Shown: positions 1 through 9,008, counted from the stretch's first letter. The stretch is 54,126 nucleotides of DNA from Castellaniella sp049650445 (GCF_049650445.1 NZ_JBASAD010000039.1:1-54126), one strand, 5' to 3'. A program made the numbers and translations. The notes: generated from the letters alone by a model not told the origin.

Positions 1-72
1 GCCAATCATCCCTGGAGACGCTGGGAGGGGCCTATCGAACGCCTGCGCGCACACCCGGCCGCCTCCCCCTGA
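1..72 (+). pseudogene. C-terminal tail of an insertion-sequence transposase (cut by window edge)
   Basis: The first frame is open from base 1 to a TGA at 70-72 and encodes about 23 residues beginning A-N-H-P-W-R-R. An N/D-HPWR motif near the C-terminus is familiar from transposases with a DDE integrase core. The stop is followed at once by the terminal repeats of an IS21-like end, which fits the last codons of a transposition gene. Only the tail is visible, so the family and whether the gene is intact upstream cannot be judged. Confidence 0.4.
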
Positions 73-124
73 ACCGGACATTTCTATTTGGGAGAAAACC
101 GGACATTTCTATTTAGCGTTGACA
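73..124. mobile_element. IS21-like element end with two internal 17-bp repeats
   Basis: The 17-mer ACCGGACATTTCTATTT occurs at 73-89 and again at 98-114, with starts 25 bp apart. Read on the minus strand the segment starts TGTCAACGC, matching the 5'-TG...CA-3' termini and multiple internal transposase-binding repeats known for IS21-family ends. The outer boundary is placed near 124. No target duplication can be tested because the other end lies outside the window. Confidence 0.55.
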
Positions 125-292
125 GCCCGCCTTTCGCACGGCTGGTGGAGCCTGAGCACATCCGGTCACCCCCCGGAATTAAGTCACATCAACGTTTTTT
201 GGATTCCTGCTTGGCAAGCCGAAAAACGGTGGATACATTTGCTCACGTTAGCTTTCATTAATAGATTAATAAATCTCGGAGGACACATCACC

Positions 293-565
293 ATGACCTT
301 GCTGACCGAGCGCCAACACGACTGCCTGTACTGGGCGGCACAAGGCAAAACAAGCTGGGAAATCGGGTGCATCCTGGGCATCAGCGAACGGACTGCCAAT
401 TTCCACATCTCCAATACCTGCGACAAACTGGCGGTACGTACGCGTCAGGCCGCCATCACGGCGGCGATGAGCCAGGCACTGCTGTCCCCACCCCGCCCGG
501 CCAGCGCAACGACAACCAAAAGTCACCCAACGGCGCGCGTGCACGGTCGTCGGACCCGGAAATAA
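293..565 (+). CDS. Stand-alone LuxR/GerE-type DNA-binding protein (90 aa)
   Basis: The start is the ATG at 293, preceded by CGGAGGACACATCACC, a strong ribosome-binding site. The frame is open upstream but without another plausible start. Residues about 4-62 form a GerE helix-turn-helix: LTERQ..CLYWAAQGKTSWEIG followed by ILGISERTANFHISN and KLAVRTRQAA. This is the wording typical of quorum-sensing LuxR proteins rather than NarL-type response regulators. No autoinducer-binding or receiver domain is encoded, so the product is an HTH domain plus a short basic tail. It could be a free-standing regulator like other GerE-only proteins, or the relic of a full LuxR gene shortened near the adjacent IS end. 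Its 3' end overlaps the convergent lipoprotein gene by 110 bp. Confidence 0.72.
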   Translation: MTLLTERQHDCLYWAAQGKTSWEIGCILGISERTANFHISNTCDKLAVRTRQAAITAAMSQALLSPPRPASATTTKSHPTARVHGRRTRK

Positions 566-1001
566 CCACCGCCTCCAGCCATTCGGTCGCCGTCACCCTG
601 ATCTGCGCTTCGACCTGCACCGGGCCTTGCGGCCCGCGTCCCTCGAAGGAAAACCGCTGCTCCAGATCCGCATCCGGGCCAGGTGGCTCGGCCCCGACGT
701 TGCGGTACAAAGCATCGATCGCCCAGCGGGCCAGACGCCGCCGGACCGCCGCATCATCGGCCCAACCGGGCGGCAGATCCGCCGCCCCCAGTGCGAACAG
801 CACGCCACCGGCCCGCGCCGAACGCATCGTCAGATTCAACGTCTGGTTCTCGAACGTCACCGGGCGGGCCTGCGTCTGCGGCGTGTCCGGCAGCACCCCC
901 GTCGCGCCGCCCTGGCCAAAGGCCACCGGCCGCCAGTCAAAGGTCGGCGAGCAGGCGGCCAGCCAGGCCGCACAGCACACGATCGCCAGAATCCTGAACA
1001 T
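456..1001 (-). CDS. Hypothetical lipoprotein
   Basis: The predicted product is 181 residues from the ATG at 1001, which has GGGAGACGGC just upstream; an in-frame GTG at 1013 is the alternative. The N-terminus is a lipoprotein signal peptide with lipobox LAAC (Cys about residue 17), so the protein should be anchored in an envelope membrane. The mature part has no motif I recognise. It contains an arginine-rich stretch around RRRLARWAIDALYRNVG and a beta-rich C-terminal half (FSFEGRGPQGPVQVEAQIRV). It converges on the LuxR-type gene with a 110-bp coding overlap, so its last 36 codons share DNA with that gene. Function unknown. Confidence 0.7.
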   Translation of the reverse strand: MFRILAIVCCAAWLAACSPTFDWRPVAFGQGGATGVLPDTPQTQARPVTFENQTLNLTMRSARAGGVLFALGAADLPPGWADDAAVRRRLARWAIDALYRNVGAEPPGPDADLEQRFSFEGRGPQGPVQVEAQIRVTATEWLEAVVISGSDDRARAPLGDFWLSLRWPGGVGTAVPGSSPP

Positions 1002-1113
1002 GCCGTCTCCCACAAATGCCCCGATTGCGCCCCGCTCGGCGCCGGAGGCCCTTCGGCCGCATTGTACGGCGCGCGATGCAGCGCCGTTGAGGGAAGACCT
1101 ACGCAGGCTGCCG

Positions 1114-2028
1114 TCAGACGCCTGAAAACATCCTGCGGCCCGCCACCGGCATCTTCGCAGTCAGGATGCATCCCGATTCTGCCTCGGTGATGTAGAGCGT
1201 CTTGCGGTCAGGACCTCCGAATGCAACGTTGGTCGTCAACGCGCCGGTCGGCGAATTGATGCGCAGCATGGGTTCGCCGCGATGGCTGAACAGCCAGACC
1301 GCACCCAGGCCCACGTGGGCGACCGCGAGGTTGCCATCCTCATCGATCGCAAGCCCATCCGGGCCGCCACCGCCGGACATCTGGATGAAGGTCCCCACCT
1401 TGGTCACACCGCCGTCACGTGTGAGCGGCACACGCCAGATCGCATTCGCCCGGGTGACGGCCAGATACAGCACGGATTCGTCCGGGGACAGGACCAGACC
1501 GTTGGGGCTGGGCACGTTGTCCAGCAGGCACTCCACGCGCCCATCCGCCCGGCTCCGGAAGACCCGGCCGGTCGCGTCATGCAGGCCAGTCAGCCCCTGA
1601 TCGGTAAAGTACATATCCCCGTTGGAAGCAAACACCAGGTCGTTGACCGCCTTGAGCCGCTCGAGATGGATGCGCTGCACGACGGGCGTCACCTGGCCGG
1701 TCCCGGGGTCCAGCATCATGATGCCGTTCGCATAGTCGGCGATGAATATCCGGCCATCCTGGTGGACCTTCAGGCCGTTGGGCTCGCCATCGTACTCGGC
1801 GACGAACTCGAACTGTCCGTCCGGACTGACGCGGAAAATACGCCCCCAGGGCACGTCCACGCAATAGAGACGCCCCTGGCCGTCGAAAGACGGCCCCTCC
1901 AGCAATGAGTGGGCCGGCTGATTGCCGGGCTGATGCCGATGCCATTCCGAACTGGCTTCCGCCCGCCGGAAACGTTCAGGCAAACGGGCGAATTCCTGGG
2001 CCATCTGGACTGGCGGTGCAGCATACAT
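1114..2028 (-). CDS. SMP-30/gluconolactonase-family lactonase
   Basis: This 304-residue protein belongs to the SMP-30/LRE six-bladed propeller family, which hydrolyses sugar-acid lactones using a bound divalent metal. Family signatures seen are LLEGPSF (metal-ligand Glu near the N-terminus), SPNGLVLSPDESVLYLAVT and GGPDGLAIDEDGNLAVAHVG, the last carrying the usual Asp ligand. The start at 2028 is chosen because AAGGACCTCCC sits directly upstream; the open frame extends further but lacks a better signal. It is the last gene of the leftward sugar-acid operon, right after uronate dehydrogenase. A likely role is opening the aldarolactone made by that enzyme. Substrate is inferred from context only. 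Confidence 0.85.
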   Translation of the reverse strand: MYAAPPVQMAQEFARLPERFRRAEASSEWHRHQPGNQPAHSLLEGPSFDGQGRLYCVDVPWGRIFRVSPDGQFEFVAEYDGEPNGLKVHQDGRIFIADYANGIMMLDPGTGQVTPVVQRIHLERLKAVNDLVFASNGDMYFTDQGLTGLHDATGRVFRSRADGRVECLLDNVPSPNGLVLSPDESVLYLAVTRANAIWRVPLTRDGGVTKVGTFIQMSGGGGPDGLAIDEDGNLAVAHVGLGAVWLFSHRGEPMLRINSPTGALTTNVAFGGPDRKTLYITEAESGCILTAKMPVAGRRMFSGV

Positions 2029-2089
2029 GGGAGGTCCTTCACAAGAGTTGTCGTTGGCGATGCGCCACGAGGATATGGGAAATTCAGGC

Positions 2090-2923
2090 TCAGGAAATCC
2101 GGTCGGTCGTGCCCACGAACCCGATCGGACAATAGAAACCGCCGTGGAACTGGGCTGCGACAGCGTCCTCCGGGATATCCTGTGCGAGGATGTCAGCGGC
2201 GAACACCTCGGAGTCGTCCTGCGGCACATATCCCAGGAATTTCACATTCGAGTTGTCCCAGCGGTTCCGCAGGTTGTTCGAGACGCCATAGGCCACGATG
2301 AAATGATAGGACGCGTGCTCGATGCAGCAACGGGTCAGCTCCGTCATGTCGCGATGGCTGATCCAGGTGAGCAGTTGGCGGGCCTCGCTCGGCCGGTCGG
2401 GCGTCCGGAATGTGCCGATGCGCAGGCAGGCCACCTGCAGGCCATATTTGTCAGCATACATCCTGCCCACCGCTTCGCCGAATACCTTCGAGATCCCATA
2501 TTCCGAATCAGGCCTCGGCTGCACGGTATCATCCAGGAATCGCTCCCGCCGGTGGTAACCCACCGCATGGTTGGAACTGGCGAACACCACGCGACGTACG
2601 CCCTTGCGGCGTGCCGCCTCGAACACGTTGTAGCAACCTTCGATGTTCATGGGCAGAATCCGATCCCATGATTCTGCCGAGGAGATCCCCGCGAGATGGA
2701 TGACGCAGTCGATCCCCTCCATGCAGTCCTCGATCGAGCGGACATCGCGCAGATCCATGTGCCGGATCTCTTCATTGCCTTCTGCCGGCGCCTGCTCGGC
2801 GATGTCGGCCAGCCGCAACAAGGCATAGCGCCCCCGCAGTCCAGCCCGCAGGCACAGGCCGATATTACCTGCCGAGCCGGTGATCAATACCCGCAATTTT
2901 TCTGAATTCACGAAGTCACTCAT
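2090..2923 (-). CDS. udh: Uronate dehydrogenase (NAD-dependent, SDR family)
   Basis: The 277-residue product is an extended short-chain dehydrogenase close to known uronate dehydrogenases, which oxidise glucuronate or galacturonate to the aldarolactone with NAD+. Visible features are the Rossmann motif VLITGSAGNIG (about 12-22), HLAGIS, the FASSNHAVGYH segment that carries the active-site Ser region, and the catalytic YGISK (Tyr142, Lys146). WDNSNVKFLGYVPQD near the C-terminus is also typical of the family. It lies between the 2-hydroxyacid dehydrogenase and the lactonase genes, 61 bp from the latter, in one leftward operon. Family length is about 265, so this is complete. Confidence 0.88.
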   Translation of the reverse strand: MSDFVNSEKLRVLITGSAGNIGLCLRAGLRGRYALLRLADIAEQAPAEGNEEIRHMDLRDVRSIEDCMEGIDCVIHLAGISSAESWDRILPMNIEGCYNVFEAARRKGVRRVVFASSNHAVGYHRRERFLDDTVQPRPDSEYGISKVFGEAVGRMYADKYGLQVACLRIGTFRTPDRPSEARQLLTWISHRDMTELTRCCIEHASYHFIVAYGVSNNLRNRWDNSNVKFLGYVPQDDSEVFAADILAQDIPEDAVAAQFHGGFYCPIGFVGTTDRIS

Positions 2924-2987
2924 TAGTATCCACCTGGTTCAAAGGCCACGGGAACCCTCATCCCGAAAGAGGGGCCGTGAAAAAACA

Positions 2988-3914
2988 TCATGCAGGCACG
3001 GGGGTCAGTACCGTACCCTCTCGGAAAAACAGGCTCAGGTTGTCAAGTACGAGCTGGGCCATGGCCCGCCGTGTCTCGAACACCGCACTGCCGATGTGCG
3101 GGGTGAGCACCGCATTCTCGTGCGCCAGGAATCGCGGGTCGATCTCCGGCTCGTTCGCGAACACGTCGAGGGCCGCTCCGGCGATCCCACCGCTGCCCAA
3201 CGCATGAAGAAGCGCTTCCTCGTCCACGATGGAGCCTCGGGCAACATTGACCAAGTAGCCCGATGGCCCCAGGGCCGCCAGAACCTCTGCGTCCACGCTG
3301 TGCCACGTTTGCGCGCTTCCTGGGGCTGCGAGGATGAGGATGTCGCTGCGCCGCGCCAGGTCCCGCAGACTGGCCTCGTACCGCAGGGCCACGGCCTGGC
3401 GGGTGCGGCCATGGTAGGCCAGGTCGACCCCCAGGCCACCGAAGCAACGGGCGATTTCCTTGCCGAGGCGGCCAAGCCCGAAAATCCCCACTGCCTTCCC
3501 TACCAGCCCCGTGCCCAGCGGCATCTCGGAGCGGCGCCACTGCCCGGACCGAACGTACTGATCTGCCGCAGGAATCCGGTGCAGCAGGGCGAGCGTCAGA
3601 CCGAGCGTGAACTCGGCCACCGTTCGCTCGAGCACCCCTGGCGTGTGCGCCACCAGGACGCCCTTGTGCCGCGCCAGCTCGACGGGGATCTGGTGGTAGC
3701 CCACGCCGTAGGTGACGATCACCCCAAGATGCGGCAACAGCCCGAACACCGCCTCAGGAACATCGCAGTTGCTTCGGGTGATGATGCCGCGTATACGGCC
3801 ACGCAGGCGGCTGCATCCTTGCACCACCGCCCAATCATGGCACTGAAACCGGGCATCGATCATTTCCTGCACGAAGGCAGGAAACAAGCCGATCTGCAGA
3901 AGATCAGGTCTCAT
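2988..3914 (-). CDS. D-2-hydroxyacid dehydrogenase (GhrB-like)
   Basis: This 308-residue protein is an NAD(P)-dependent D-isomer 2-hydroxyacid dehydrogenase. It shows the cofactor motif GIFGLGRLGKEIA (around 143-155), LVNVARGSIVDEEAL with the substrate-binding Arg, FANEPEIDPRF with the catalytic Glu, and LTPHIGSA with the catalytic His. The closest functional class is glyoxylate/hydroxypyruvate reductase. It starts 8 bp after the TRAP receptor gene in the sugar-acid operon. It may reduce a short 2-oxo acid or semialdehyde formed by the lyase step. The exact substrate is not readable from sequence. Confidence 0.85.
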   Translation of the reverse strand: MRPDLLQIGLFPAFVQEMIDARFQCHDWAVVQGCSRLRGRIRGIITRSNCDVPEAVFGLLPHLGVIVTYGVGYHQIPVELARHKGVLVAHTPGVLERTVAEFTLGLTLALLHRIPAADQYVRSGQWRRSEMPLGTGLVGKAVGIFGLGRLGKEIARCFGGLGVDLAYHGRTRQAVALRYEASLRDLARRSDILILAAPGSAQTWHSVDAEVLAALGPSGYLVNVARGSIVDEEALLHALGSGGIAGAALDVFANEPEIDPRFLAHENAVLTPHIGSAVFETRRAMAQLVLDNLSLFFREGTVLTPVPA

Positions 3915-3921
3915 CAGGCCT

Positions 3922-4908
3922 TTACTTCTTGGCCTTGGCGGCCATCAGGGCATCGTAGAGCTCCTGCCCGTTGGGTGCCTGCTTGATGAGCGTATCGACT
4001 ACGGGCCGGGTCGCCTCGACCAGCGACCCCAGGTTGCCAGGCTGGACGATGGTGATGCCCTTCTCGGCCATGGTCTTCATGCCTTCGTCGTAGACCTTCT
4101 TGTAATACGCCCGGGCATACTCCATCGCTTCGTCCGCCGATTCCTTGACGATCTTCCGCTGACTGTCAGACAGAGAATCCCAACGCGCCTTCGACATGAT
4201 CAGCAGGGCGGGGTGAATATTGATATGCGTGAGGTTAAAGTACTTTGAGACCTCAATGAACTTGTCGGACACAAACTGGTCGGGTGTGGTCTCACCGCCA
4301 TCGATCACGCCCTGCTGCAGCGCCAGGTAGAGCTCGGAATACGCCATGGGCGTGGCCTGAGCCCCCAGGACGTTATAGCTCTCGACATAGCCGGGGGACT
4401 GGATGACGCGGATCTTCATGCCTTTCATGTCGTCGGCCGAGTTAATCGCCCGGTTACCGAAGACATCGCGCTCGATCGCCGAGAACCAGCCCAGGCCCAC
4501 CATCCCGTACTTGGGCAGCACGTCCATGAACTTCTGGCCCACCGGACCGTTCAGGATGGTGTTGGCTTGTTCCACGCTATCGAACAAGAAGGGCGCGTCA
4601 AAGACCAGGAACTCCTTCACCGTATTGTTCAGCGTGGGCTGCCCCGTGATCAGGAGATCGTTGGTCCCGGCGACCGTGCCCTGGATCATCGTGAGTTCGC
4701 CACCCAGTTGCGAATGGGGGAAGACGTTGACCTTGATTTCGCCGTTCGATTTTTCCTTCAGCAGGTCGGCGAACTTCTGCGCGCCCACGTGGAAGGGACT
4801 GTCGGTGGTGAGCGTGTGCCCGATGTCCATGGTCAGACTGTGCGCTGGCATCGACAGCGCCGCCAGGCTGAGGGCGCCGCCGCCAAGAATGGCTTTCAAT
4901 CGTTTCAT
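3922..4908 (-). CDS. dctP: TRAP transporter periplasmic solute receptor (DctP family)
   Basis: The 328-residue product starts with a Sec signal peptide (MKRLKAILGGGALSLAALSMPAHS) and continues with the DctP fold: TTDSPFHVGAQKFADLL, FPHSQLGGELTMIQG and the conserved MKGMKIRVIQSP. The Arg of the last motif salt-bridges the carboxylate of acidic ligands in this family. The protein binds an organic acid in the periplasm and delivers it to the DctQM membrane unit encoded just upstream. With uronate dehydrogenase and an aldarate-type dehydratase in the operon, a uronate or aldarate is the likely ligand. The start is supported by AAGGAGACTGCA before the ATG. Confidence 0.9.
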   Translation of the reverse strand: MKRLKAILGGGALSLAALSMPAHSLTMDIGHTLTTDSPFHVGAQKFADLLKEKSNGEIKVNVFPHSQLGGELTMIQGTVAGTNDLLITGQPTLNNTVKEFLVFDAPFLFDSVEQANTILNGPVGQKFMDVLPKYGMVGLGWFSAIERDVFGNRAINSADDMKGMKIRVIQSPGYVESYNVLGAQATPMAYSELYLALQQGVIDGGETTPDQFVSDKFIEVSKYFNLTHINIHPALLIMSKARWDSLSDSQRKIVKESADEAMEYARAYYKKVYDEGMKTMAEKGITIVQPGNLGSLVEATRPVVDTLIKQAPNGQELYDALMAAKAKK

Positions 4909-4975
4909 TGCAGTCTCCTTGCGAATCCGGTGGACGGTGCATGCAAAACTTCACGCCGTCCCCATGGACCGTTGT

Positions 4976-6247
4976 TTATAAGAAAAATGTGCTGATTGCA
5001 GGCACGTAGGAAATAATGAGGATGTCCACGACCAGCACTGCGAGAAAAATGACCAGATAACGGGCCAACTGGTGCATCTTCAGCTTGGCCACTTCGCATA
5101 CGACGAACAGATTGACCCCGACGGGCGGTGTGACCATGCCGACGGCGAGGTTGACGATCACAACGATCCCGAAATGGATGGGATCGATCCCGAACCCGAT
5201 GCTGATGGGCGCGAGAATCGGGACGATGATCAGGATGGCTGCCAAGGCCTCGATAAACATGCCTACGATGAACAGCATGCCGTTGACCAGCATCAGGAAG
5301 ACGAAGGGGCTGGTCGTGAACGAACCGAGCAGCACCGATGCACGCTGCGGCACCTGGTTGATGGTGAGCAGGTATGCAAACACGGCGGCGAATGCCACGA
5401 TCAACAAGATGATCGCGGACATGACCGCCGACCGGGCAAAGACGCCGAGCAGCGACCGGAAGGTGATTTCCTTGTAGACGAACATGCCCAGCACGAGCCC
5501 GTAGAGGACGGCCACGCACGAGGCCTCGGTGGCCGTGAAGATGCCTCCGTATATTCCGCCCAGGATGATGACGGGCATGAGCAGCGCCAACAGGGCCTCG
5601 CGCAAGGCCGCAAAGATTTCTTTCAACCAGTCGCGGACGCCGACCTTCGTCACTTTGTCGAATCCGACGATGCTGGCCACCACGCAGACCGTCACGATGA
5701 GGGACGCCGTGATGAGCAACCCTGGCAGGATGCCGGCGATAAACAGAGATCCCACGGAGACATTGGCGGTCAGCGCGTAGACGATCATCGGGATCGACGG
5801 CGGGATGATCGCGCCGAGCTCACCCGACGATGCCGTGACCGAGGCCGCGAATGCCCGCGGGTAGCCCTTTTTTTCCATTTCGGGAATCAGGACCGATCCG
5901 ATAGCTGCAGTCGTCGCCGACGAAGAACCCGACACCGTGGCGAACAGCATAGAGGTCAGCACGGCCACGGCGCCGAGGCCCCCGCAGATCCAGCCGACGA
6001 AGGCATTCGCAAGGCGGACCAAACGGCGCGCAATGCCGCCTGACTGCATCAGGTGGCCCGCCAATATAAAGAAGGGAACCGCCATCAGACTGAATGAATC
6101 GATCGACTGGAAGGCCATCTGCACGACGATCAGCAGCGGCCGATCACCGGATACCAGGGCCATGGCAGCCGACAGCCCGAGCGCCGTCATGATAGGCGCG
6201 CCAATCAGCAGGATGACAAAGAACGAGAAACCAAGGACCGGGATCAT
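4976..6247 (-). CDS. dctM: TRAP transporter large permease (DctM family)
   Basis: This 423-residue, very hydrophobic protein has about 12 predicted transmembrane segments and the DctM signatures FFILAGHLMQSGGIARRLV, SGSSSATTAAIGSVLIPEM and GAIIPPSIPMIVYAL. It forms the sodium-driven channel part of the TRAP transporter in the inner membrane. Its start codon overlaps the stop of the dctQ gene by 4 bp (ATGA), implying translational coupling. The dctP gene follows 67 bp downstream. The length equals that of typical DctM proteins. Confidence 0.92.
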   Translation of the reverse strand: MIPVLGFSFFVILLIGAPIMTALGLSAAMALVSGDRPLLIVVQMAFQSIDSFSLMAVPFFILAGHLMQSGGIARRLVRLANAFVGWICGGLGAVAVLTSMLFATVSGSSSATTAAIGSVLIPEMEKKGYPRAFAASVTASSGELGAIIPPSIPMIVYALTANVSVGSLFIAGILPGLLITASLIVTVCVVASIVGFDKVTKVGVRDWLKEIFAALREALLALLMPVIILGGIYGGIFTATEASCVAVLYGLVLGMFVYKEITFRSLLGVFARSAVMSAIILLIVAFAAVFAYLLTINQVPQRASVLLGSFTTSPFVFLMLVNGMLFIVGMFIEALAAILIIVPILAPISIGFGIDPIHFGIVVIVNLAVGMVTPPVGVNLFVVCEVAKLKMHQLARYLVIFLAVLVVDILIISYVPAISTFFL

Positions 6248-6831
6248 GACAGATGCTCCTTACCCAGCGGGCCCACGTCCATGGCCTCCGGGGCCGTGGC
6301 CTCGCCATCGGGCGCAATACCCAGCGCCTCCGTCACCACGTGGGTGAGTGCATTGGCGGACAACAGGATGCACCCCACGATCATCAAGCTATACACGTAG
6401 GCCATGGGGATTTCCATGGCCGGCGACCACTGTTTCAGGCCAAGCTCGATCAATCGGCCGGATTTCCAGACCAGCAGGCACCCCAGCACCAGCGTGAGCA
6501 GGTGCCCAGCGAGGCGAAGCCAGCGTGCCATGCCAGCAGAGACCAGCGACTGAATCGCATCCACCCCGATCAGGCGGTGCTCATACGCGGCAACCGCGCC
6601 GCCGATGAACACGGCGCCCACCATCAAGTAGCGGGCGAGCTCCTCGGCCCACGTAACGGAAACGGCAATGCCCGCGTAGGTGTACAGCAGTCTGGCAACC
6701 ACCGAGATAGTGACCGCCGCGACCATTCCAACCAGGAATATCCCAGCGCACTTTTCAGCGACCCAGTTTATTTTTCGCATGGTCCGCCGCAGCGCGACGA
6801 CCCCATCCTGAACTACGACATTGCTGCTCAT
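6244..6831 (-). CDS. dctQ: TRAP transporter small permease (DctQ family)
   Basis: The product is 195 residues with four hydrophobic helices (about 30-50, 70-90, 110-130 and 150-175) and the DctQ motif SVTWAEELARYLMVGAVFIGG. DctQ holds the large permease subunit and is required for uptake. AAAAGGACAAG upstream supports the start. It is the first transporter gene of the operon, 81 bp after the DHDPS-family lyase gene, and is coupled by a 4-bp overlap to dctM. Confidence 0.9.
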   Translation of the reverse strand: MSSNVVVQDGVVALRRTMRKINWVAEKCAGIFLVGMVAAVTISVVARLLYTYAGIAVSVTWAEELARYLMVGAVFIGGAVAAYEHRLIGVDAIQSLVSAGMARWLRLAGHLLTLVLGCLLVWKSGRLIELGLKQWSPAMEIPMAYVYSLMIVGCILLSANALTHVVTEALGIAPDGEATAPEAMDVGPLGKEHLS

Positions 6832-6912
6832 ACCGTCTTGTCCTTTTAGTTATATTCGTCCGACCCGGATGATGTCCCGTCAACGTCCTCCTCGTCCACC
6901 AGCATTCATGGC

Positions 6913-7830
6913 CTACAGACCAGGCATGGAAAAACCATGTGCCGCCAACCGTTCTACGAGACTATGCTGCTGTGTCTGGCTCAATGCGGTCAGTGGCGGG
7001 CGTACCCGAACCCAATCCGGACTGGCCCCGTAGTGAGCGATCGCAGCCTTCAAGGCCGGTATCATCGGAAATTCCTGGAAGATTCCACGCACGGCATTCA
7101 GCGCCGATTGCTGCATGTCGGCATCTTCGTCCTGCCAGGACTGGTGGAGACGCACGATCGCTGCGGGGTTCACGTTTCCCGTGGCAGTGATGCAGCCGGC
7201 TCCGCCTGCTCTCATGGTCTGCAACAGGAAGGGCTCGCTACCGGCGAAGACGCTGAAGCCGTCGGCGGCAAACTCGGTGATCATCGCCTGCGTGTTGTCC
7301 CAGTCGCCGGAACTGTCCTTGACTCCGGCAATCGTCTGCGGATAAGCGGCCAGCAGGCGTTCGATCAGCGACAAAGAAAAACCCACTTGCGATACCTGCG
7401 GTATGTGATACAGGTAAATGCGCAATCTGTCGTCCGCGACCCGCTGGATGAGCTCCGCATAATTGGCGAATAGGCCATCGTCGCTGACGTTCTTGTAGAA
7501 GAACGGCGGCAGCATCAGCACGGCCGGCGTCCCGTGGTTAACGGCATGGTGCGTGAGCCTGACCGAATCCGGCAGCGCGCAGCACCCCGTGCCCGGCAAA
7601 AGCCGCGCGGCCGGAATGCCGGCATCGAGCAAGGCATCCAGCAGATCGATCTTTTCACCGACCGACATTGAGTTGGCTTCCGAGTTCGTGCCGAACACAG
7701 CCAGACCCACGCCTTGCTCCACCAGCCAGCGACAATGCCTGACGAAAAGCCAACTGTCAGGCTCCAGCGTCGCATCGAAAGGTGTGACGACGGGAGAGTA
7801 CACCCCCTGCAATCCGCTGTTTTTTCGCAT
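6913..7830 (-). CDS. DHDPS/N-acetylneuraminate lyase-family enzyme, probable keto-deoxy sugar-acid lyase or dehydratase
   Basis: The 305-residue protein (start at 7830 preceded by GGGAGAGCACT) is a class I aldolase-type TIM barrel. AGVKDSSGD carries the Schiff-base Lys171 and IYLYHIP the catalytic Tyr141. The usual GTTGE carboxylate-binding loop reads GTNSEANSMS, which argues against true dihydrodipicolinate synthase. Its place next to an acid-sugar dehydratase suggests it acts on a 2-keto-3-deoxy aldarate. That could be decarboxylating dehydration like KdgD, giving 2-oxoglutarate semialdehyde, or aldol cleavage to pyruvate. No 2-oxoglutarate-semialdehyde dehydrogenase gene is seen in the operon, which leaves the choice open. 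Confidence 0.85.
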   Translation of the reverse strand: MRKNSGLQGVYSPVVTPFDATLEPDSWLFVRHCRWLVEQGVGLAVFGTNSEANSMSVGEKIDLLDALLDAGIPAARLLPGTGCCALPDSVRLTHHAVNHGTPAVLMLPPFFYKNVSDDGLFANYAELIQRVADDRLRIYLYHIPQVSQVGFSLSLIERLLAAYPQTIAGVKDSSGDWDNTQAMITEFAADGFSVFAGSEPFLLQTMRAGGAGCITATGNVNPAAIVRLHQSWQDEDADMQQSALNAVRGIFQEFPMIPALKAAIAHYGASPDWVRVRPPLTALSQTQQHSLVERLAAHGFSMPGL

Positions 7831-7856
7831 AGTGCTCTCCCGGGTTTGCCCGTCTC

Positions 7857-9008
7857 TCAGGCCCAATCATCCAAGGCGTAACGCTCGACCGCCTGCTCAT
7901 CGAACCTGAAGCCCAGGCCTGGCGCGGTCGGCACCCGCAGCATGCCGGCCGAGAACTCCAGTTGCGTATCGACCACTCGCCGGAAGTTCAGAACCTGATC
8001 GTCGGGGAAGAACTCCACGTATTCGGCATTGGGCGTCGAAGCAACCAGGTGCACATGCAAGTCATGGAACCAGTGGGGATACATGCTGACCCCGAAGCCT
8101 GCAGCCGAGGCCGCGATCCGCTTCCATTCGGTGATGCCGCCGCATACTGCAGCGTCGGTCTGCAGAATCATGGCGGCGCGCTTCTCGAGAAGCTCCTGGT
8201 GCCTCCAACGGCCGGCCTCGATCTCACCAGTGGCAATGGGAACCGCAGTCCGGCGGGCCAGTTGCGCATGGTTGTTGATGTCATCGGGGCTGAAGGGCTC
8301 CTCGATGAAATAGGGGTCGTAGCGCTCGTAGCGCTTCACATATTCGAGGGCAGTCGGCAGATCCCTCCAGGCGTTGTTGGCGTCCAGCATCAGCAGGACG
8401 TCGTCGCCGATGGCTTCGCGCGCCGCCTTGATGCGCGCTTCTTCCTCTTGCACCGACAGACGGCCGATCTTCATCTTCACCGCCTTGAATCCCAGGCTGA
8501 CGTAGCCCGCGAGCTCTTGGGCAAGCTTGTCGGGCGTCTTGCCATCCAGATAGTATCCGCCGCTTGCGTAGGCATTGACGGAGCCCTTTGCATAACCACC
8601 GAGATACTGGCTCAGGGGCAGGTTTGCCGCCCGCGCATTGCGGTCCCATAGAGCGATGTCGATGATCGACAAGGCGCGCATCACCGATCCGGTGCGGCCG
8701 TGCAGAAGGGAGGCCTGGTACATATCGACCCATAGCCCCTCCACCTGGAGAGCGCTCTGCGCCTTGAGACGGTCACGGTGCAGTTGGCGTACCGCCTGCG
8801 TGACGATCGAGCCGCTGTGGCTGCCGGCATAGCAGAAGCCGATGCCCTCGTGGCCGTCGATACTGCGGATTTTCACCAGGGCATATTCCCGAGCGGTGAC
8901 GTGCCGTGTGGAGAACGCGGTGGGATGGTCCAGCGGCACACTGATCGTGCGAGCCTGCACAGATTCGATGCGCGAGCCTTCGACTGCGGTGGCTACTTCC
9001 TTAGACAT
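7857..9008 (-). CDS. Enolase-superfamily acid-sugar dehydratase (mandelate racemase subgroup)
   Basis: This 383-residue protein has the full mandelate-racemase-group active site. The KxK pair is in KAVKMKIGR (Lys178/Lys180), metal ligands are Asp209 (LMLDANNAW), Glu236 (IEEPF) and Glu262 (TGEIEAGRW), and the Asp285 (QTDAAVCGG)-His312 (YPHWFHD) dyad is present. With both Lys and His/Asp bases it should abstract an alpha proton of a sugar acid and eliminate water. In this operon an aldarate is the obvious candidate substrate, but the superfamily is too divergent for an exact assignment. AGGAGAGTCATCC before the ATG at 9008 fixes the start; the open frame runs on upstream without a better signal. 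Confidence 0.88.
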   Translation of the reverse strand: MSKEVATAVEGSRIESVQARTISVPLDHPTAFSTRHVTAREYALVKIRSIDGHEGIGFCYAGSHSGSIVTQAVRQLHRDRLKAQSALQVEGLWVDMYQASLLHGRTGSVMRALSIIDIALWDRNARAANLPLSQYLGGYAKGSVNAYASGGYYLDGKTPDKLAQELAGYVSLGFKAVKMKIGRLSVQEEEARIKAAREAIGDDVLLMLDANNAWRDLPTALEYVKRYERYDPYFIEEPFSPDDINNHAQLARRTAVPIATGEIEAGRWRHQELLEKRAAMILQTDAAVCGGITEWKRIAASAAGFGVSMYPHWFHDLHVHLVASTPNAEYVEFFPDDQVLNFRRVVDTQLEFSAGMLRVPTAPGLGFRFDEQAVERYALDDWA

